Assembly (NCBI RefSeq): GCF_000499845.2
Contig: NC_023759.2
Location: forward strand, 46,160,672 to 46,224,671
Length of the DNA: 64,000 bases
From: Phaseolus vulgaris
Taxonomy: Eukaryota; Streptophyta; Magnoliopsida; Fabales; Fabaceae
Direction: 5' to 3'
The position numbers were made by a program, and so were the translations under genes. Within the stretch, counting starts at the first letter, position 1; every line of letters begins with the position of its first letter. Below are positions 38,787 to 51,590 of this stretch, piece after piece. Below the pieces are notes generated by a model. That model ran no database searches and had not been told where the DNA came from. It was given only the letters and a program-made list of their open reading frames with translations.

Positions 38787-41540
38787 TCAAATGGGGCATA
38801 TTATCATCATAGGGATGCTTGCCTATCATGTTGCCTTGTATCATTTTTCTTTACAGTCAGGCATTTGACTTTAGGTCTCTTAAAACCCTAGTTGTGATTT
38901 TGAAATGGCTATAACTGTACATTTCACAACTGTAATTCATATTTTCTGGATGATTATTCATGTGGATGATCATGTTACTTAATTTTGAGCGCGTTTTAGT
39001 AATATTTTCAACTGATGCGAGATTTGAATAACGTGGTGAACTTGTCTGAACTGACACTTCTGTTGTGCTGAATGAATTCACCAAGGAACGGGGCTAGTAA
39101 TAAGTAATAATGCCAAATCTAGAAACTGATTGTTTCTGCATAATCTTGTTTCAATAACAGTTTGTTCTGATTGACCGATTGACTACGTATAAATTTGTGT
39201 ATTGAACTGAGTCAAAATTATAAATCAATTCATTTTTTATATTGTTGGGCTTTTTTACTCAGGAGAAGCTTTGGTAATGTTAGAGAGATAAAGAATGTGA
39301 TATAGAGGTAACATGAAGAGTTTGAAACTGTTTACGATTGAATGAATTGGACATTACTTTCAGTGTAATTAATTAATGTTACGAAGAATTAACTGTTAAT
39401 TCTCATCAATTTGAAAAATAAATCTAAGCAAATTACATGTTTTCCAAAGGAATTTCCTTCTCTGTATGATCAGAACTGTTGAAAGGAATTTAGCCTTTTC
39501 TATGTGATTGGAAGTGAAGAATTAGATTTGAAGTTGGCACTATGATAAACATGCTGAAGTGGCAAAAGATTTAAAAAATCATTGTTAATGTGTCAACACT
39601 GTTATAGAAGGATATGTAGTTAACCAAGAGGTGTATAAGAAACAAATCTTCAGAGCAATAGGTGAAATATTATCTACACCGAAGTTTACCACGTGAAAGA
39701 AAAATAAAACGCAGATCGTACTCAGACAAAGATTCCACTTACAGAATCCTATGAAGTTGACATGCACATTGAACCGTTGTTATCATGGCACATTTTGGTG
39801 AGTTTCGATATTTTCATAACTGTGTTAATATTATAGAAAAAAAAAGACCCCTTAATAAAAATATACAAAAAAAAGTTAGAATTTTTTTTAAAATTAGTAA
39901 AATTATAAATTTTTATAAATAATAAAAATATTAATATTTATTGGGTTGTAAATATAAACTCTTGGCATCTGAGAAAGGGTTAAAGTTGAAGCATATACAT
40001 GGTGGTCGGAAGAAGTAGAGAGAGATAATATCTGAGTTCCTTAATCTGTAATCCATGACTCTGTATGCTGAAAACCGTCTTCGCATTCATTGCTTAACAG
40101 TGCCTAGTCACGCTCGTCCACAACTTTTATATTCTTATTCCTTTTATATCTTTGTCTCTTTCTCAACCACTTTTGCCATATATTCCTCTAATCAAACCAT
40201 CTAGATGTAGACTCACAATAAAATATGGTTGAGGTAGTAAGAATATATTGGAATAGAGGTGTCAGGTTTGAGTTGCAGGAATAACCCATCTATGAACCCA
40301 TCAAAAATCAACAAAATTGTGTCAGAAACATACTTACATGGAGAAAATCATGCATTATTGTGAGCCTTTCTGGTTTCATAACTAAGAAATTAAATGAACC
40401 AACACAGTATCATTTCATGTTTTTGACTCGTCAAGCATCAGTGATCTTTGTTTATTCCTCCCATTTCAAGAACCAAGATTTTGGATATAAGAAGTGCCAA
40501 TTTTTTAAGTCAGGGATCATCTTATACTAGAGTATCATGCCAGCAAACTATTCAGAAAATCGACTTTTCAAGAACCAAGATGATAACAAGTGCAGAGCCC
40601 CTTTTGTGCGTGGCGATAACATATTGAACTCTCACCAGAAATTCATCTAAAAAACACTTGCAGACAGTTTTTAACCATAGTTATTTTTAAGGTAACTACG
40701 GTTGTTGGTAATGCAAGTTGGCCATTACCTAAACGTGTATATCCACAAGCATTTCACAGTTGCATTGCTTGTTCCTGAGTCATAAACACAAGTGCCAGGA
40801 ATTTTTGTTTAAACACATCCAAATTTGAGTGTAATGAAAGAGATGACAGAAACAATATACTTACCATATGTGTGGACTTGAAAACATTAATCTAGGCCTT
40901 CTGCATATTTAATTCTGACATTTCTATAATTTGAATGCGACATAATATAATTGCTAAGGATGTGCAATTTGTATAGTGCATCTTGTACGGTCGTGCATGG
41001 CCACTATGTAGGATGCTGATTTTCTCGTTAATATATAGGGGTTGCGCATCTTGCACTTTTAACCATTTAATTGTATTCCTAAATCACTTCCATCTTTTCA
41101 AATTTTCTGAATTGAAAGGGTCACGAATCTTGTAATGAAAAGAGTTGTTCATGTTGTGTAGCCCCATTTCTTTCATCCTCATAGGCTTATAGCAGATGCT
41201 CCAAAATAAACAGACATACACAACAAGATTAAATTGAGTTTTGTTCTTAGGTTCAGTTTTTCTCTCAATGATGGTAACATGATCTCTCATTCATGTTGCA
41301 TAATAAATAGTAAACTATTTTAACAAAATTTTCAAAAAAAATATGCCTCATGCACGATCGAGCATGAATCTTATTCCTGAAGAAAGTTCTGGATTCATTA
41401 GATTGACCTTAACAGCTAGCTAGCCAACTTGTTATCCACAACACATGCAGTACAGTGCTAAAGGACAGTTATCGAGAATCCTCCGAATTCTCTTGGACGA
41501 TCTTATTCTTCCATATGAGGCGACAAAAACAACATTGTCC
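38787..41540. other. OTU 3' flank and intergenic DNA
   Basis: The first few hundred bases presumably hold the OTU 3' UTR. The rest shows no coding or repeat feature I can name. Confidence 0.45.
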
Positions 41541-41560
41541 ACTACTACATTCAATCAGCT

Positions 41561-41568
41561 TATAAATA
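41561..41568 (+). promoter_or_regulatory. TATA box of the CCLS glutaredoxin gene
   Basis: TATAAATA within AGCTTATAAATAACCC, 121 bp upstream of the ATG at 41689. Confidence 0.65.
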
Positions 41569-41688
41569 ACCCTTCAATGAACCACATCTTCAACATACTC
41601 ACGATTGCTTCTTCTTATGCATGCTTCCTTTTCTCTCTCTTTTCTATACATTGCATTGTGTTGTGTTTCAGTTTTATCTATTTGAGGC

Positions 41689-41997
41689 ATGGACATGATC
41701 ACAAGCATGGTAGCTGAAAAGCCTGTGGTGATATTCAGCAAGAGCACATGTTGCTTGAGCCACTCCATGACATCACTGATACGTAGCTTTGGAGCAAACC
41801 CTACTGTTCATGAGCTGGATGAGATGGCCAACGGCCAGCAGATTGAAAGTGCATTGCTTCAGATGGGGTGCCAACCCAGTGTTCCTGCTGTGTTCATAGG
41901 ACAACGGTTCATTGGTGGCTCTAAGAAAATCATGAGCCTGCATCTCAGGAATGAACTCATACCACTTCTCATGAATGCTGGGGCTATATGGATTTGA
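41689..41997 (+). CDS. CC-type glutaredoxin (CCLS active site)
   Basis: A predicted 102-residue class III glutaredoxin in a single exon, starting MDMITSMVAEKPVVIF. The active site is CCLS at residues 21-24 after FSKSTCC, so the resolving cysteine is replaced by serine (monothiol-like, as in the GRXS group). The MGCQPSVPAVFIGQRFIGG loop carries GQ where the minus-strand pair has GG. The C-terminus AIWI is a variant of ALWL. It pairs most closely with the CCMS gene 5.6 kb downstream in the same orientation (shared VVIF.KSTCC, FIGQ and RFIGG/QFIGG text). By homology it would act with TGA factors in nitrate or shoot-root signalling; this is inferred. Confidence 0.95.
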   Translation: MDMITSMVAEKPVVIFSKSTCCLSHSMTSLIRSFGANPTVHELDEMANGQQIESALLQMGCQPSVPAVFIGQRFIGGSKKIMSLHLRNELIPLLMNAGAIWI

Positions 41998-43809
41998 TTT
42001 CATGAGACCAAAGTGCTTGGTTTCTACATCCAAGATTAATGCTTAATTACGTTTTAGAGCTGAATAAGAGGGTTAGTCATGATTATGTACGTGGTTAAGT
42101 TGTGAGGCCTAAACGTTTACTTGTTCCCATTTCTTTGCTTTTCATAATACCAAATACGAATGATTAAAATTGAGTAATTTGATTACTTATGGAACTTCCT
42201 GATTAACATGGTGCTCCTCCCATTGCATAGAAGAAAAATAAAGCAATTTTTGTTTTTCTGCATAATCATACTATTTTCATGGTTTGATTCTGAGGAATGA
42301 CAAAAAAAAATCATGTATCCATTACAATTAAAAATAGAAAATATGTTCAAATTACATGCTTAATTAAATATTATCACTGACTCAAACGAATATGTGAGAA
42401 AGCTAAACATAATTACAGCAGTGAAAAAGATAATCTAGAAAAAATCAGATGCAATTAATTTAACAAATTGTTCAATAGAAAAATAGTATTTACGCGAGAG
42501 TTTAAATTAGGTAAATATTTGAAGAGTATTAATACGTTTTATAACTGAAAAGAAATACTAAAAAGCTTGCATTAATAAATGGCAAAATGAATATCTAAAG
42601 ATAAGGAAACTTAATTCAGATATTGTTCTGGATTAGAGAATATTACCTTTGAGGTGCTTTAGGTCCCACTTTAAGAATCAAGGCACTTAACTTATTCTAA
42701 ACTCATGAATACAACTTGTATGAGGTAGCTTTGATTTCAGAATATGTATTTGAGATTAACTCTTGTCATCACTAATGCAATGGTGAGAGAAGTGTCGTAA
42801 TATGTTCACAACTCAGACAATTATTAAAAGTATAAGAAAGAATAATCTTTTACTGAAATTGTGAGTCAATATGAGAAGATAGAAAAATTAATTTTACAAG
42901 GTTATAAACGGGTGTCTTTAACTGTACATTTGATAAAATAACATTTTTTTGTGTCAGAAAATATGTCAGTAGATATGGAGGGTGAGAGTTTCAGTCCAAA
43001 CATATATTTATGTTTTTTTCTTAAGGTTTTGAAAACATAAATTCATGTCGATCGGTTATTATTGCTTATAGAATTATGTCAAAGAACAAAATCTTAAAAA
43101 GTGGCTGTTTAAGCTCAGCACTTGTTAAAAAAAAGGAAAAAATATAATTGAAGAATGTAATGAAAATATTATCCCAACAAAGCAAAAATATAAAAGTAAA
43201 CATTCTCAATAATTTGAACTTTGATTCAATAAATCATGCAACTAATTCACAAGTTTGTTCTTGTCATTAATAATATGAAGGTGTGGAAACATGAGTGTTT
43301 GTTTTTGTTTCTCCCAGAAACTCTATGAGAAGCATGGGCAAAATATGCTATTGATGAGAAAAGATATCCCATGATTTGACCCTTGTGTGTTCTTTTGTTC
43401 TGTCGAGAGATTTGAGATGCAGATAAGTACTCTCTCTGAGTATAGTTGAAACAAACTAAGTGACCCTTTCAGTTACGCTGGAGCCGTTTATTGAAAACCA
43501 TGCAACATACTTAGTTGTCGCTACACAATTCGAAACAAGAACAAACCAAACCAAGGGCTGTTTCTACTACTTGCAGGCACGTGGAAAATTCTGTTGCTAA
43601 AAGATTAGGAATAATAATCTCTATATACCACAGTCTAATTTTCAATCTTATCTGCTCATCATAAAGTCCCAACAAAAGTAAGATCCCCATTGATGCAAAG
43701 CTCAATCGATATCACATTCACCCATGTTACATCTTTTTATTTTCTGCAATCAAATTACCAAGGAATCATCACTTTCTTTCTATCCTAATATTTCCAACCC
43801 CCTTCACAG

Positions 43810-44288
43810 TGTTGCTTGTTGCTGAAGTAATGACTACATTTGTTAACATTTCTAGATGGCATCCTAAGTTCCACACATCACTATTGGTAAAATCACATGT
43901 TATATATATACAAGTGAGTGCAAATCTCATATATCTTATAAGTCATCTTTATAAGATTGAGTTAGATTTAAAGTTCATCTTAATATGGTATTAGAGTCAT
44001 TTAGAGTCTATTATAACGAAAGTTTCTTGAATTTATCAGATCATCTGCTATCAGATCACTGTCAGACCATCCATTAATATATAGTTACACACACAGGTTA
44101 ACAGTCTCGAGGGGTGTGTTGAAGAATGTTGCTGAAGTAAAAACACATTTACTATTAGTATAAAATTCCTAAACAATTTTAGTTGTTAGAGAAAAATCAC
44201 GCAAATCATAATATATAGTTGGATACAAACTTCACTTTAAAAGTCAATTTTATAAGATTGAGATAAATTTAAAGTTTATTTCTTAATA
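43810..44288 (+). mobile_element. TRIM element with both LTRs recognisable
   Basis: LTR 1 (43810-43985) begins TGTTGCTTGTTGCTGAAGTA and ends ATTGAGTTAGATTTAAAGTT through CTTAATA. It is followed directly by TGGTATTAGAGTC (43986-43998), a one-base variant of the initiator Met-tRNA primer site. A non-coding internal part contains the TATCAGATCA repeats and ends in the purine tract TCGAGGGGTG. LTR 2 (44117-44288) begins TGTTGAAGAATGTTGCTGAAG and ends TTTAAAGTTTATTTCTTAATA. It is small, gag- and pol-less, and in the opposite orientation to the 9.6-kb copy. No convincing target duplication was found. Confidence 0.72.
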
Positions 44289-45429
44289 TTATCAGTGTTC
44301 AATTAATTTTTTTAATATTCCTTTATTCTCAAATGGAGTGATTGTTATAATTTGTCAAGGATTATGAATAACAAACCTCCAACTATTATGTAATTATTGT
44401 CATTTGTATTTGAAGTACAAATTATGTTGTCTTTATAAAATGTTTGTATATAGACATAATTAGATTATCTCGAAGGTAAATTTCATCACGTTACATAATA
44501 TTAATTACAATTAATGCTTCAAATGTGATTATAACATTTAATATATACAGTATTGATAGATTTTGTAATTATTCTCTAATTTGTAACAATATCTTTTTAT
44601 AAAGCAAACAAGTAAATAAGAAAGTACAAATATAAATGTGTCCATTCAAAAAAAAAAAAAGATGCTCAAGAAAGCACTGTGTCCAAGTGATATCTATCTC
44701 AAGACAGTTTTGTATATACTATTAATGAAAAATATATTAATTGATTAAAAAGGCACTAAGTATCCCAATATGAGAATAGTTTTGAGTTGACTAAGATTTG
44801 ATGCAGCACCAAAGATGGTAAACCGGTAAGTAAAAAGGGTGCATTGTAAGGGAAAGATGTCAAAATGTTACAACATTTGAATTGAATAATAATATGTAAA
44901 AGTTTTATTTTGTGCATGGCATTACAGAACATCTTCCTAGTATATTCCTTCACCCCTTTATAGCAATACAAATTGTAAAAAGGGAAAATTCGGTGCGTTT
45001 TCTTTTCTCCAATTCCTGTACGGCCATTTTATGTAGAGTTTCATGAAATCAAAGGGCAGCCACAGTCACAGCCACAGCCACCTATAGTTTCAACTCAGCT
45101 TTCGGTTTTTGGTGCGAATCTTGTGAAAACATAACAACTTGCTACTTGTCTATTGGATAAACTCAACTTCTCTGTCGTGTCAAATTATGATATATACTTA
45201 TGTTACTTTTTCATGTGTTACTCATTAACTTAATTTCATGTCCAAGTACCTCTCACGCTTAACATGGCCCAGAACTTGGGTTGGATACATCCTCTGTTGC
45301 TGTCTCTGTTTTTCTGTCTAAACAGTTTTAAACTCTAACTTCTCTTACAGTTATGCTTTCAAACATTGCCCCTTTGAAGCAAGTGTATCCCAATTTGCAA
45401 GGCTTCTTCTAACCTTTTTGATGATTATT

Positions 45430-45720
45430 AAGAGGTAATTTTAAGTATAACTCAATCTTACAACATTATCGGCTTATAAGTTAAGTTTTGTATCCATTTA
45501 TTTATTATAAAATATTTTTATTCTTAATTGATATAGGATTTCCAACACACTCTTTACACCAACCTCTCAATTTGTATGTAAGACTGTTTAGTTACGTGTG
45601 GTTTGATAGCGGGATAAGTCCAACAAACTCTCACAAGAACAGACTCGACATGATTCTTATATTATATTAAGAAATGAACAAGTCTAACTCAACCTTATAA
45701 AACTGACGCGTAAATATAAG
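45430..45720 (-). mobile_element. TRIM element, partly decayed
   Basis: On the minus strand an LTR-like piece with the TTATAAGGTTGAGTTAGACT signature lies at about 45710-45665. An internal stretch sharing TTGTTGGACTTATCCCGCTATCA with the other TRIM copies follows. A second LTR-like piece starts TGTTGGAAATCCTATATCAA near 45552 and runs to about 45430. The primer site has been lost. Confidence 0.6.
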
Positions 45721-45723
45721 GTA

Positions 45724-45834
45724 TGTTGGAGATCTTAAATTGATTAAAGATAAAAACATTATATAAATAAATGCAAATATCACCTTATGAGTGGAGTTGA
45801 GTTAGGTTTAAAGTCAACTTCTTAATATGTAGTT
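45724..45834 (+). mobile_element. solo TRIM LTR
   Basis: It starts TGTTGGAGATCTTAAATTGA, nearly identical to the LTR start of the minus-strand TRIM at 9.6 kb, and ends GTTTAAAGTCAACTTCTTAATATG. It lies directly beside an oppositely oriented TRIM. A further LTR-like piece (ATAAGATTGAGTTAGACTTA) follows at 45836-45935, so several insertions or rearrangements are stacked here. Confidence 0.6.
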
Positions 45835-47528
45835 CTCACATATCTTATAAATAAAGACATTTCATAGTATATAAATGAGCGCAAACCTATTAGCAATCAT
45901 ATAAGATTGAGTTAGACTTATAATCCACTTATTAATAATGATTATAATTTCATAAATTTTTGTACATGATAGAAATTAAACTTCAATTTCTCAATCTCAA
46001 TGTATTTTTAGAAAATAATTTAATTTATGTTATTATGATTATTGTGATAGTTTTTACATATAATAGTGCTCGGGATCAAGTTGAAGTCTAAGTCTCATTC
46101 ACTATAAATAAAAAAGTTAAACCTGATATAACAAAGGAAGAAGACTTAACTTGTTATCTTAATATTCTTTTTTTTGTTAAAAATGGTGTCAATCTTTGTC
46201 ACTAAACTTCATTTTTGTTTTTATCTACATTGACCTGATAGTATATGAAAATTTTCTCACTTTGAAACAGCAATTTGGGAATCTGTGTTTTGTTTCTGAA
46301 GGTTTCACATCTTCACAAGTTATCATGTTCGTGTATCTATACATCATAACTCAAATTCGATCACTAATTATATAAAATTTGATTATCTATGTGTGTGATG
46401 CTGATTAGAGTTGATTTGAATGGACTTTTCTGTATCTTATTCAAATCTCTATCTTGTGATAAAAGTATGTTATATTAATAAAGTTTAGTAAAAATTAAGA
46501 TATCTTATTATGATATGAAAGAAGGGTGATTTTATATTTGCATATCTATCTTCTTGTGTAAGAATCCCCTCTAGGCCTGAAGCCACAGTGCGAGAATGGT
46601 GAGTAAACTATTTTAAAGGCTTAAATTGAGTGAAGCTATATAAATGGTTTTAAACTAATTTAATAAATATTTATGAAAAATAATAAAAGAAATATTTAAA
46701 CTTTTTCATTTAACTTTCTTGTGTTCTGAACATGTATAATTTTCCAATCAAATATTTATTTTAATTGAAAAGCTCTCATAAGTCAAAAGTTAATTTAAAC
46801 TAGGCCTTTATATTTCCTCTCTTACATAACTATAGTGAAATTGGATGAACCAGAATGGAGAAAAAAGGAATAGAATAGAATAGAATAAAGTTATCATTTT
46901 CCCATTGTTAAAATAATATATCATATGTTGGAGAATAATATGTTTCGGGACACCTATATACTAATCAAAATTAACACAGATAGAAACTAAAGAAATATAA
47001 TATTTGTGTTCTTTTATAAAGAAAAGGAAAAGTCATGTTAGTTGTTGATTAGAGTTGATTTGAATGAACTTTATGTAAGTATTTATATAAAAACTAATTC
47101 TTTTATAAGTTAAGATTAATTTATACAAGTTATAACTAAAAAAATTATATGGGAATTTTAAAAAATAAGTTTTTATATAAATTGGTTTTATCTTTGAAGT
47201 CAAAAGTTAAAACTATGTAAAATATAGTTTAAAAGTATTTTTATATATTTGAAGAATTCTTTTGCATGATAAGTGTGATATAATGAGTTAACTAAGAAGT
47301 AATTTGAAGCTGGGCAATTATGATCTATGTCATTGCCCCATTATTTGATTTCATACATAATAATATCTTAGAATTCAAATGCAATTCACTTGTGCTGCAT
47401 TAACAGTGTAGGTTTTGGGAATCCATTGATGATGCCCACAACTTTAATGTTTATTATTCTTTTATGAGATAGGTGTTTATTCTTCTGTATATGAAACTAT
47501 CCAATCCCATCTCCCAGAATAAGCCAGG

Positions 47529-47537
47529 TATAAATAG
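47529..47537 (+). promoter_or_regulatory. TATA box of the CCMS glutaredoxin gene
   Basis: TATAAATAG within AGGTATAAATAGAGC, 113 bp upstream of the ATG at 47642. Confidence 0.68.
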
Positions 47538-47641
47538 AGCACTTAATCTCAAGTTTTAGTAGCAGATCAAACCAAACTCACATATTCACTTACCACTCTC
47601 TCTAATAACCCCTCAACCAAAATTCCAATTGCAGCACAGAA

Positions 47642-47953
47642 ATGGATGTGTTGACACCATTGATTGCAGACAAGCCAGTGGTGATCTTCGGCAAGAGCAC
47701 TTGTTGCATGAGCCACACAGTGACGGCTCTGATAGCCAGCTTTGGTGCCAGCCGTGCAGTTATTGAGGTGGACAAAATGGCAAGTGGAAAACAAGTAGAG
47801 AGTGCACTGGTCCAACTAGGTTGCCACCCCAGTGTGCCTGCAGTGTTCATAGGACAACAATTCATAGGTGGTGCTGATGAACTCATCAAACTCAATGTTC
47901 AAAACAAGCTTTCCCAATTGCTTCTCAAGGCTAAAGCCATATTTCTCTGGTAG
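47642..47953 (+). CDS. CC-type glutaredoxin (CCMS active site)
   Basis: A predicted 103-residue class III glutaredoxin in a single exon, starting MDVLTPLIADKPVVIF. The active site is CCMS at residues 21-24 after FGKSTCC, a serine-for-cysteine monothiol-like variant. The glutathione loop is HPSVPAVFIGQQFIGG. The C-terminus AIFLW differs from ALWL by an insertion or extension. It is the most diverged of the four: VIEVDKMASGKQVES replaces the VHEL(D) text of its relatives, and LNVQNKL replaces SLH(L/V). It shares orientation and FIGQ with the CCLS gene. It may have specialised or be relaxing; expression data would tell. Confidence 0.94.
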   Translation: MDVLTPLIADKPVVIFGKSTCCMSHTVTALIASFGASRAVIEVDKMASGKQVESALVQLGCHPSVPAVFIGQQFIGGADELIKLNVQNKLSQLLLKAKAIFLW

Positions 47954-47956
47954 CTA

Positions 47957-47980
47957 CCTATATATATGTGTGTGTGTGTG
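47957..47980. repeat. compound (TA)n(TG)n microsatellite
   Basis: A TATATATGTGTGTGTGTGTG run in the presumed 3' UTR of the CCMS glutaredoxin gene, only a few bases after the stop codon. Confidence 0.8.
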
Positions 47981-48019
47981 CAAAGTTGCAAATCAAGCAC
48001 CCCATATGATCTAATAAGA

Positions 48020-51000
48020 GGTTCTAGTTAGTTTTCTTTAAGCTATGTATGAGAACTAGCTCTGTGAGGCGGTTTAGTATATAGAGTCTTCTAGTTCTAG
48101 CCATGCTCTTGTATTCTCCATTTTTCCTTTGTCTTCTTTCGTGGAGCAGAACAAGCACTACTCTTTCTTTTGTATATTGCAGAAAAGGCTTTAACCAGAA
48201 ATGGCTTGGCCATTTCATCGTGTAATTCTCATCTCACCTATTAGTAATCTCATTTTGAGTTCTGCGGACAGAGGTTTCTTGAGAGAGATTAGTGAACAAA
48301 ACAAAAAAGTTAGATGTATTATGTCAGATTCTGAGATGCTATGTGTGCAATATGAGAGATTTATAACGAAAAACATTGTAAATGACACTGATCAGGTAAT
48401 GATATGTGGAATATTACAAACAGTCGGTTGATTCTGTTAATTGTTTTTTTATTTCTCTTTTCTTATCACGGCTTTGATTTTCTCCTAATGTATGAGACAT
48501 CATGAAATGTTCATCCATCATTGTTCAAGGCTACTCAAAGAAACTTTAACATTACTAGATAGATTAAGGATGTAACATTTTTACATCTGTCAGATTAAAG
48601 TATTCAGAGTGTACGAATATTTTGAGTATGAATATACAGAGCAGTGTACAATTGTTTGAGTTACATGAATTAAGAAACTAAACAAATGTTCACACTCCTT
48701 TCACGCAATCAAATCACAACATCTCTTAATTCGACGAGCCATGTAATGTACAAAATAGTGATACACTAATTAAAGATTATTAAAAACATTATATTTGTGC
48801 TTAATTTTTTCAATTGGAAACTTTAACAATGTTACTAAATATGTACGGTTTGGTTGTGAATCACTTTGTTTTCACTAAATTGAAACATTTTAAAGTGCTG
48901 GATAGATTCTTTTATAAACTTCCGTAAAAGAGGAGATAAAAAGGAAAAATGAATTGATCATATAACTTAAAATTAAGTATTCTAGCTTTGGAAGATGTTA
49001 AATTACGAAGTTTATATAAAGCTTAAGAGTAAAAGTTTACTTTAATTTATGGAAAAAGTGTAATTTACAACTTTTGTATTAGTATTTAAGAAAAAAAAGT
49101 TAAATATATATTTTTTTCCTTAAACAAATTAATTTTTATCTCTAGTTTAAACTTTAAATATTTTGATTATTTAGTGAGAAAACTATTAAAAAAAATTGAC
49201 AGTGATTTATTTTAATAATTTTAAAAAAAAATCTATGAACAAAATCAATTTCACGTAAATAGATAAAAAAACATATTTAAACCAAATGAAAATATCTAAA
49301 CTTATATTATACCACGAAAGATTAATGAGCAATTTCTATAGAGATATCATAGAGAAGACGATATAGCCACAACTTTTTTTCACATACATATTCCATCTTT
49401 ATGCATAGGATATCCTTAAAATATGAGAGAAAGGGTGAGGGATAAATAATAATAAAGAATGCATGTCAATTCTGAAGCAGAAGCTGCTGTTGAGGAATCC
49501 AGAGTCCCCACTGCGATGCCAAGAACTGGCCTTGCACTGCTTGTGTTCTATACTACTTCTCGAACAGCATATGCCAAGCTCCTTTTTAGTTTTGTTTTAC
49601 ACCTGTTGGTATATGCCAACAAATAATTTAACTTCAAAAATTATGCTCTTTCAAGTATCTTTCTACTTCTTTATATTTACAATATAACCTTGTTTTGGTA
49701 AATATGTATATTATTTACAAAGCAAAAATAGGTGAGACATCATGTACACTATAAACTACTTTTATGTTGCTATTTACATCACAAATTATCATATATGAAA
49801 AGTTGTCAAATTTTATTTATTGCGTGTTTGTTTTAAACCTTGACGAATATATTCTTGTCTAACTACAATGCAATAAGGCTCCATTTCAGAACTGGTGTAG
49901 GTGCTTGTGGAAGGTATTCTAACACTCAATTCAGTAAAATACTAAATTGTCTGGAAAAATGTGGGAGACAATGGTACTTCTAGTAATCATGTCATGTTGT
50001 ATTCAATAAAGGCATGGAAACCCAGCAACGCACCTATTTTTGCGGTACTTCCAATACCATAAAACGATTTATAGCATCCTACACCATATCACGAACAGTA
50101 TATTTTTAAACACATTTTTGTTATGAAAAAATTGAGACAACTTTGTTTTTAGGAAAACTCAAATTTTTACCAATGCTAAAATGTGTTAAAAAAATGGGTC
50201 GAGATAGATACCTTCAGAACATGTCCACTCCATATTATACGCATTCTAGAGGACAAAAAGACACAAGTTTTGTTAGTATAAAAAAAGTGTTAAATAAAGA
50301 TGTGCCAAATAATGTCCTAACATTTTACACGAGAGTTACTAAAGAAAAACCAGAATATTGGGGTTCAAAAGAAGTGTTCTTCACTATGCCAGTTTATGGT
50401 TTCTTTAGCTGACAAAACCACCGAAAGCTTGAGGCACGCAATTCAAAAGTGGGCTAGGGAAAATCTATATGAAAAACAAGATAACACAAGATAATAGATT
50501 TTCTAAAAAGTTCGCCTTCTTTAAGCAATTTTAGTGCCCTTTTGACGTGTTTTATGACATCGTTTCTTGTCAGAGGTTTGACTGGTTAGTGCCTTATCAG
50601 CTAAGTGGAACTTCTTTCCTGTCAAATGTCAAAAACGTAAAACACTTAAATTTTGACACAATGGCCAAAATCAAACTGAAGTCATGTTTAAGGCCTACCC
50701 AAAATTGACGCTTAGCTGTGTAAAAGGTGAGTACTTATCTATTCGGTAAAAAGGGAGGAGGGTATTAGTTAGAGAACAGGGAAGTATGAGGGCAAAAAAC
50801 AGAAACAAACAAAACTTTCTCTCGTTTTCTCGCATCTCATCTTTATCCTTAACAAATAGTAAATGCGATTCAGAAACTGGGCAACCAATAAATGAATTTG
50901 CAAAAGATAGGGATCACCAGAAAAGGGATACTGAAACTTAACTTACTTGAATTTAGTTTCTCTCGAAGGAAAAGACATCACACTTAAAAAAAGAAAACTA

Positions 51001-51590
51001 AACTATTAACACTTCATTCTTGTCCAATATAAATATAAGAAAATCAATTATTGATCTCCTCATCAACTACTATTTCTTACTTTACACTTGCTCATTGCAG
51101 ATGAATCAAATCCAACTTATTTATTTATGTCTCAGAGAGGGTCATTCATTATTCAAGAAACACAACTTTCATAACTAACTAAAGTACCTCAAAAATATAC
51201 ACATTTTTAAATCTTCACAGAAGAGATCACATAAAAAAGAGAAATGAAAAGACAGTGCTGACACCCAACGTGAGTAGCTTGTCAAAAAGCAAGATAAATC
51301 ATTTTCGTTGCCTACGCAGACGAAATGGAATTACTTGCAAAGTTGCAACGTGTAGCATCTCCAACAACAAAATAATGCAAGTAATCCACACTCCACAATC
51401 GTATTATCGAAAACATAATGATCAAAAGAATATTGTGGTAAACATAATTTACGATCATACCAAAGTTCAGATATTATTAAATAATTTCATACAGATTTAT
51501 AATCAAGTAACCAGCATTTACAACACCAAACATCTCAATAAAAAAATCACATATCAGAACAAATAGCCACCAGAGGAATTAAAATTTACT
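48020..51590. other. intergenic, no gene recognised
   Basis: AT-rich DNA. An open frame around 50143-50412 has a fairly even amino-acid mix (for example TRVTKEKPEYWGSKEVFF) but no motif, neighbour or splice support that I can name. Confidence 0.4.

Noticed and set aside
50143..50412. 89-codon frame with fairly balanced composition
   Set aside because: The reported start is not ATG-based, there is no recognisable domain, and there is no splice or promoter support. It is kept only as a note in the intergenic entry.
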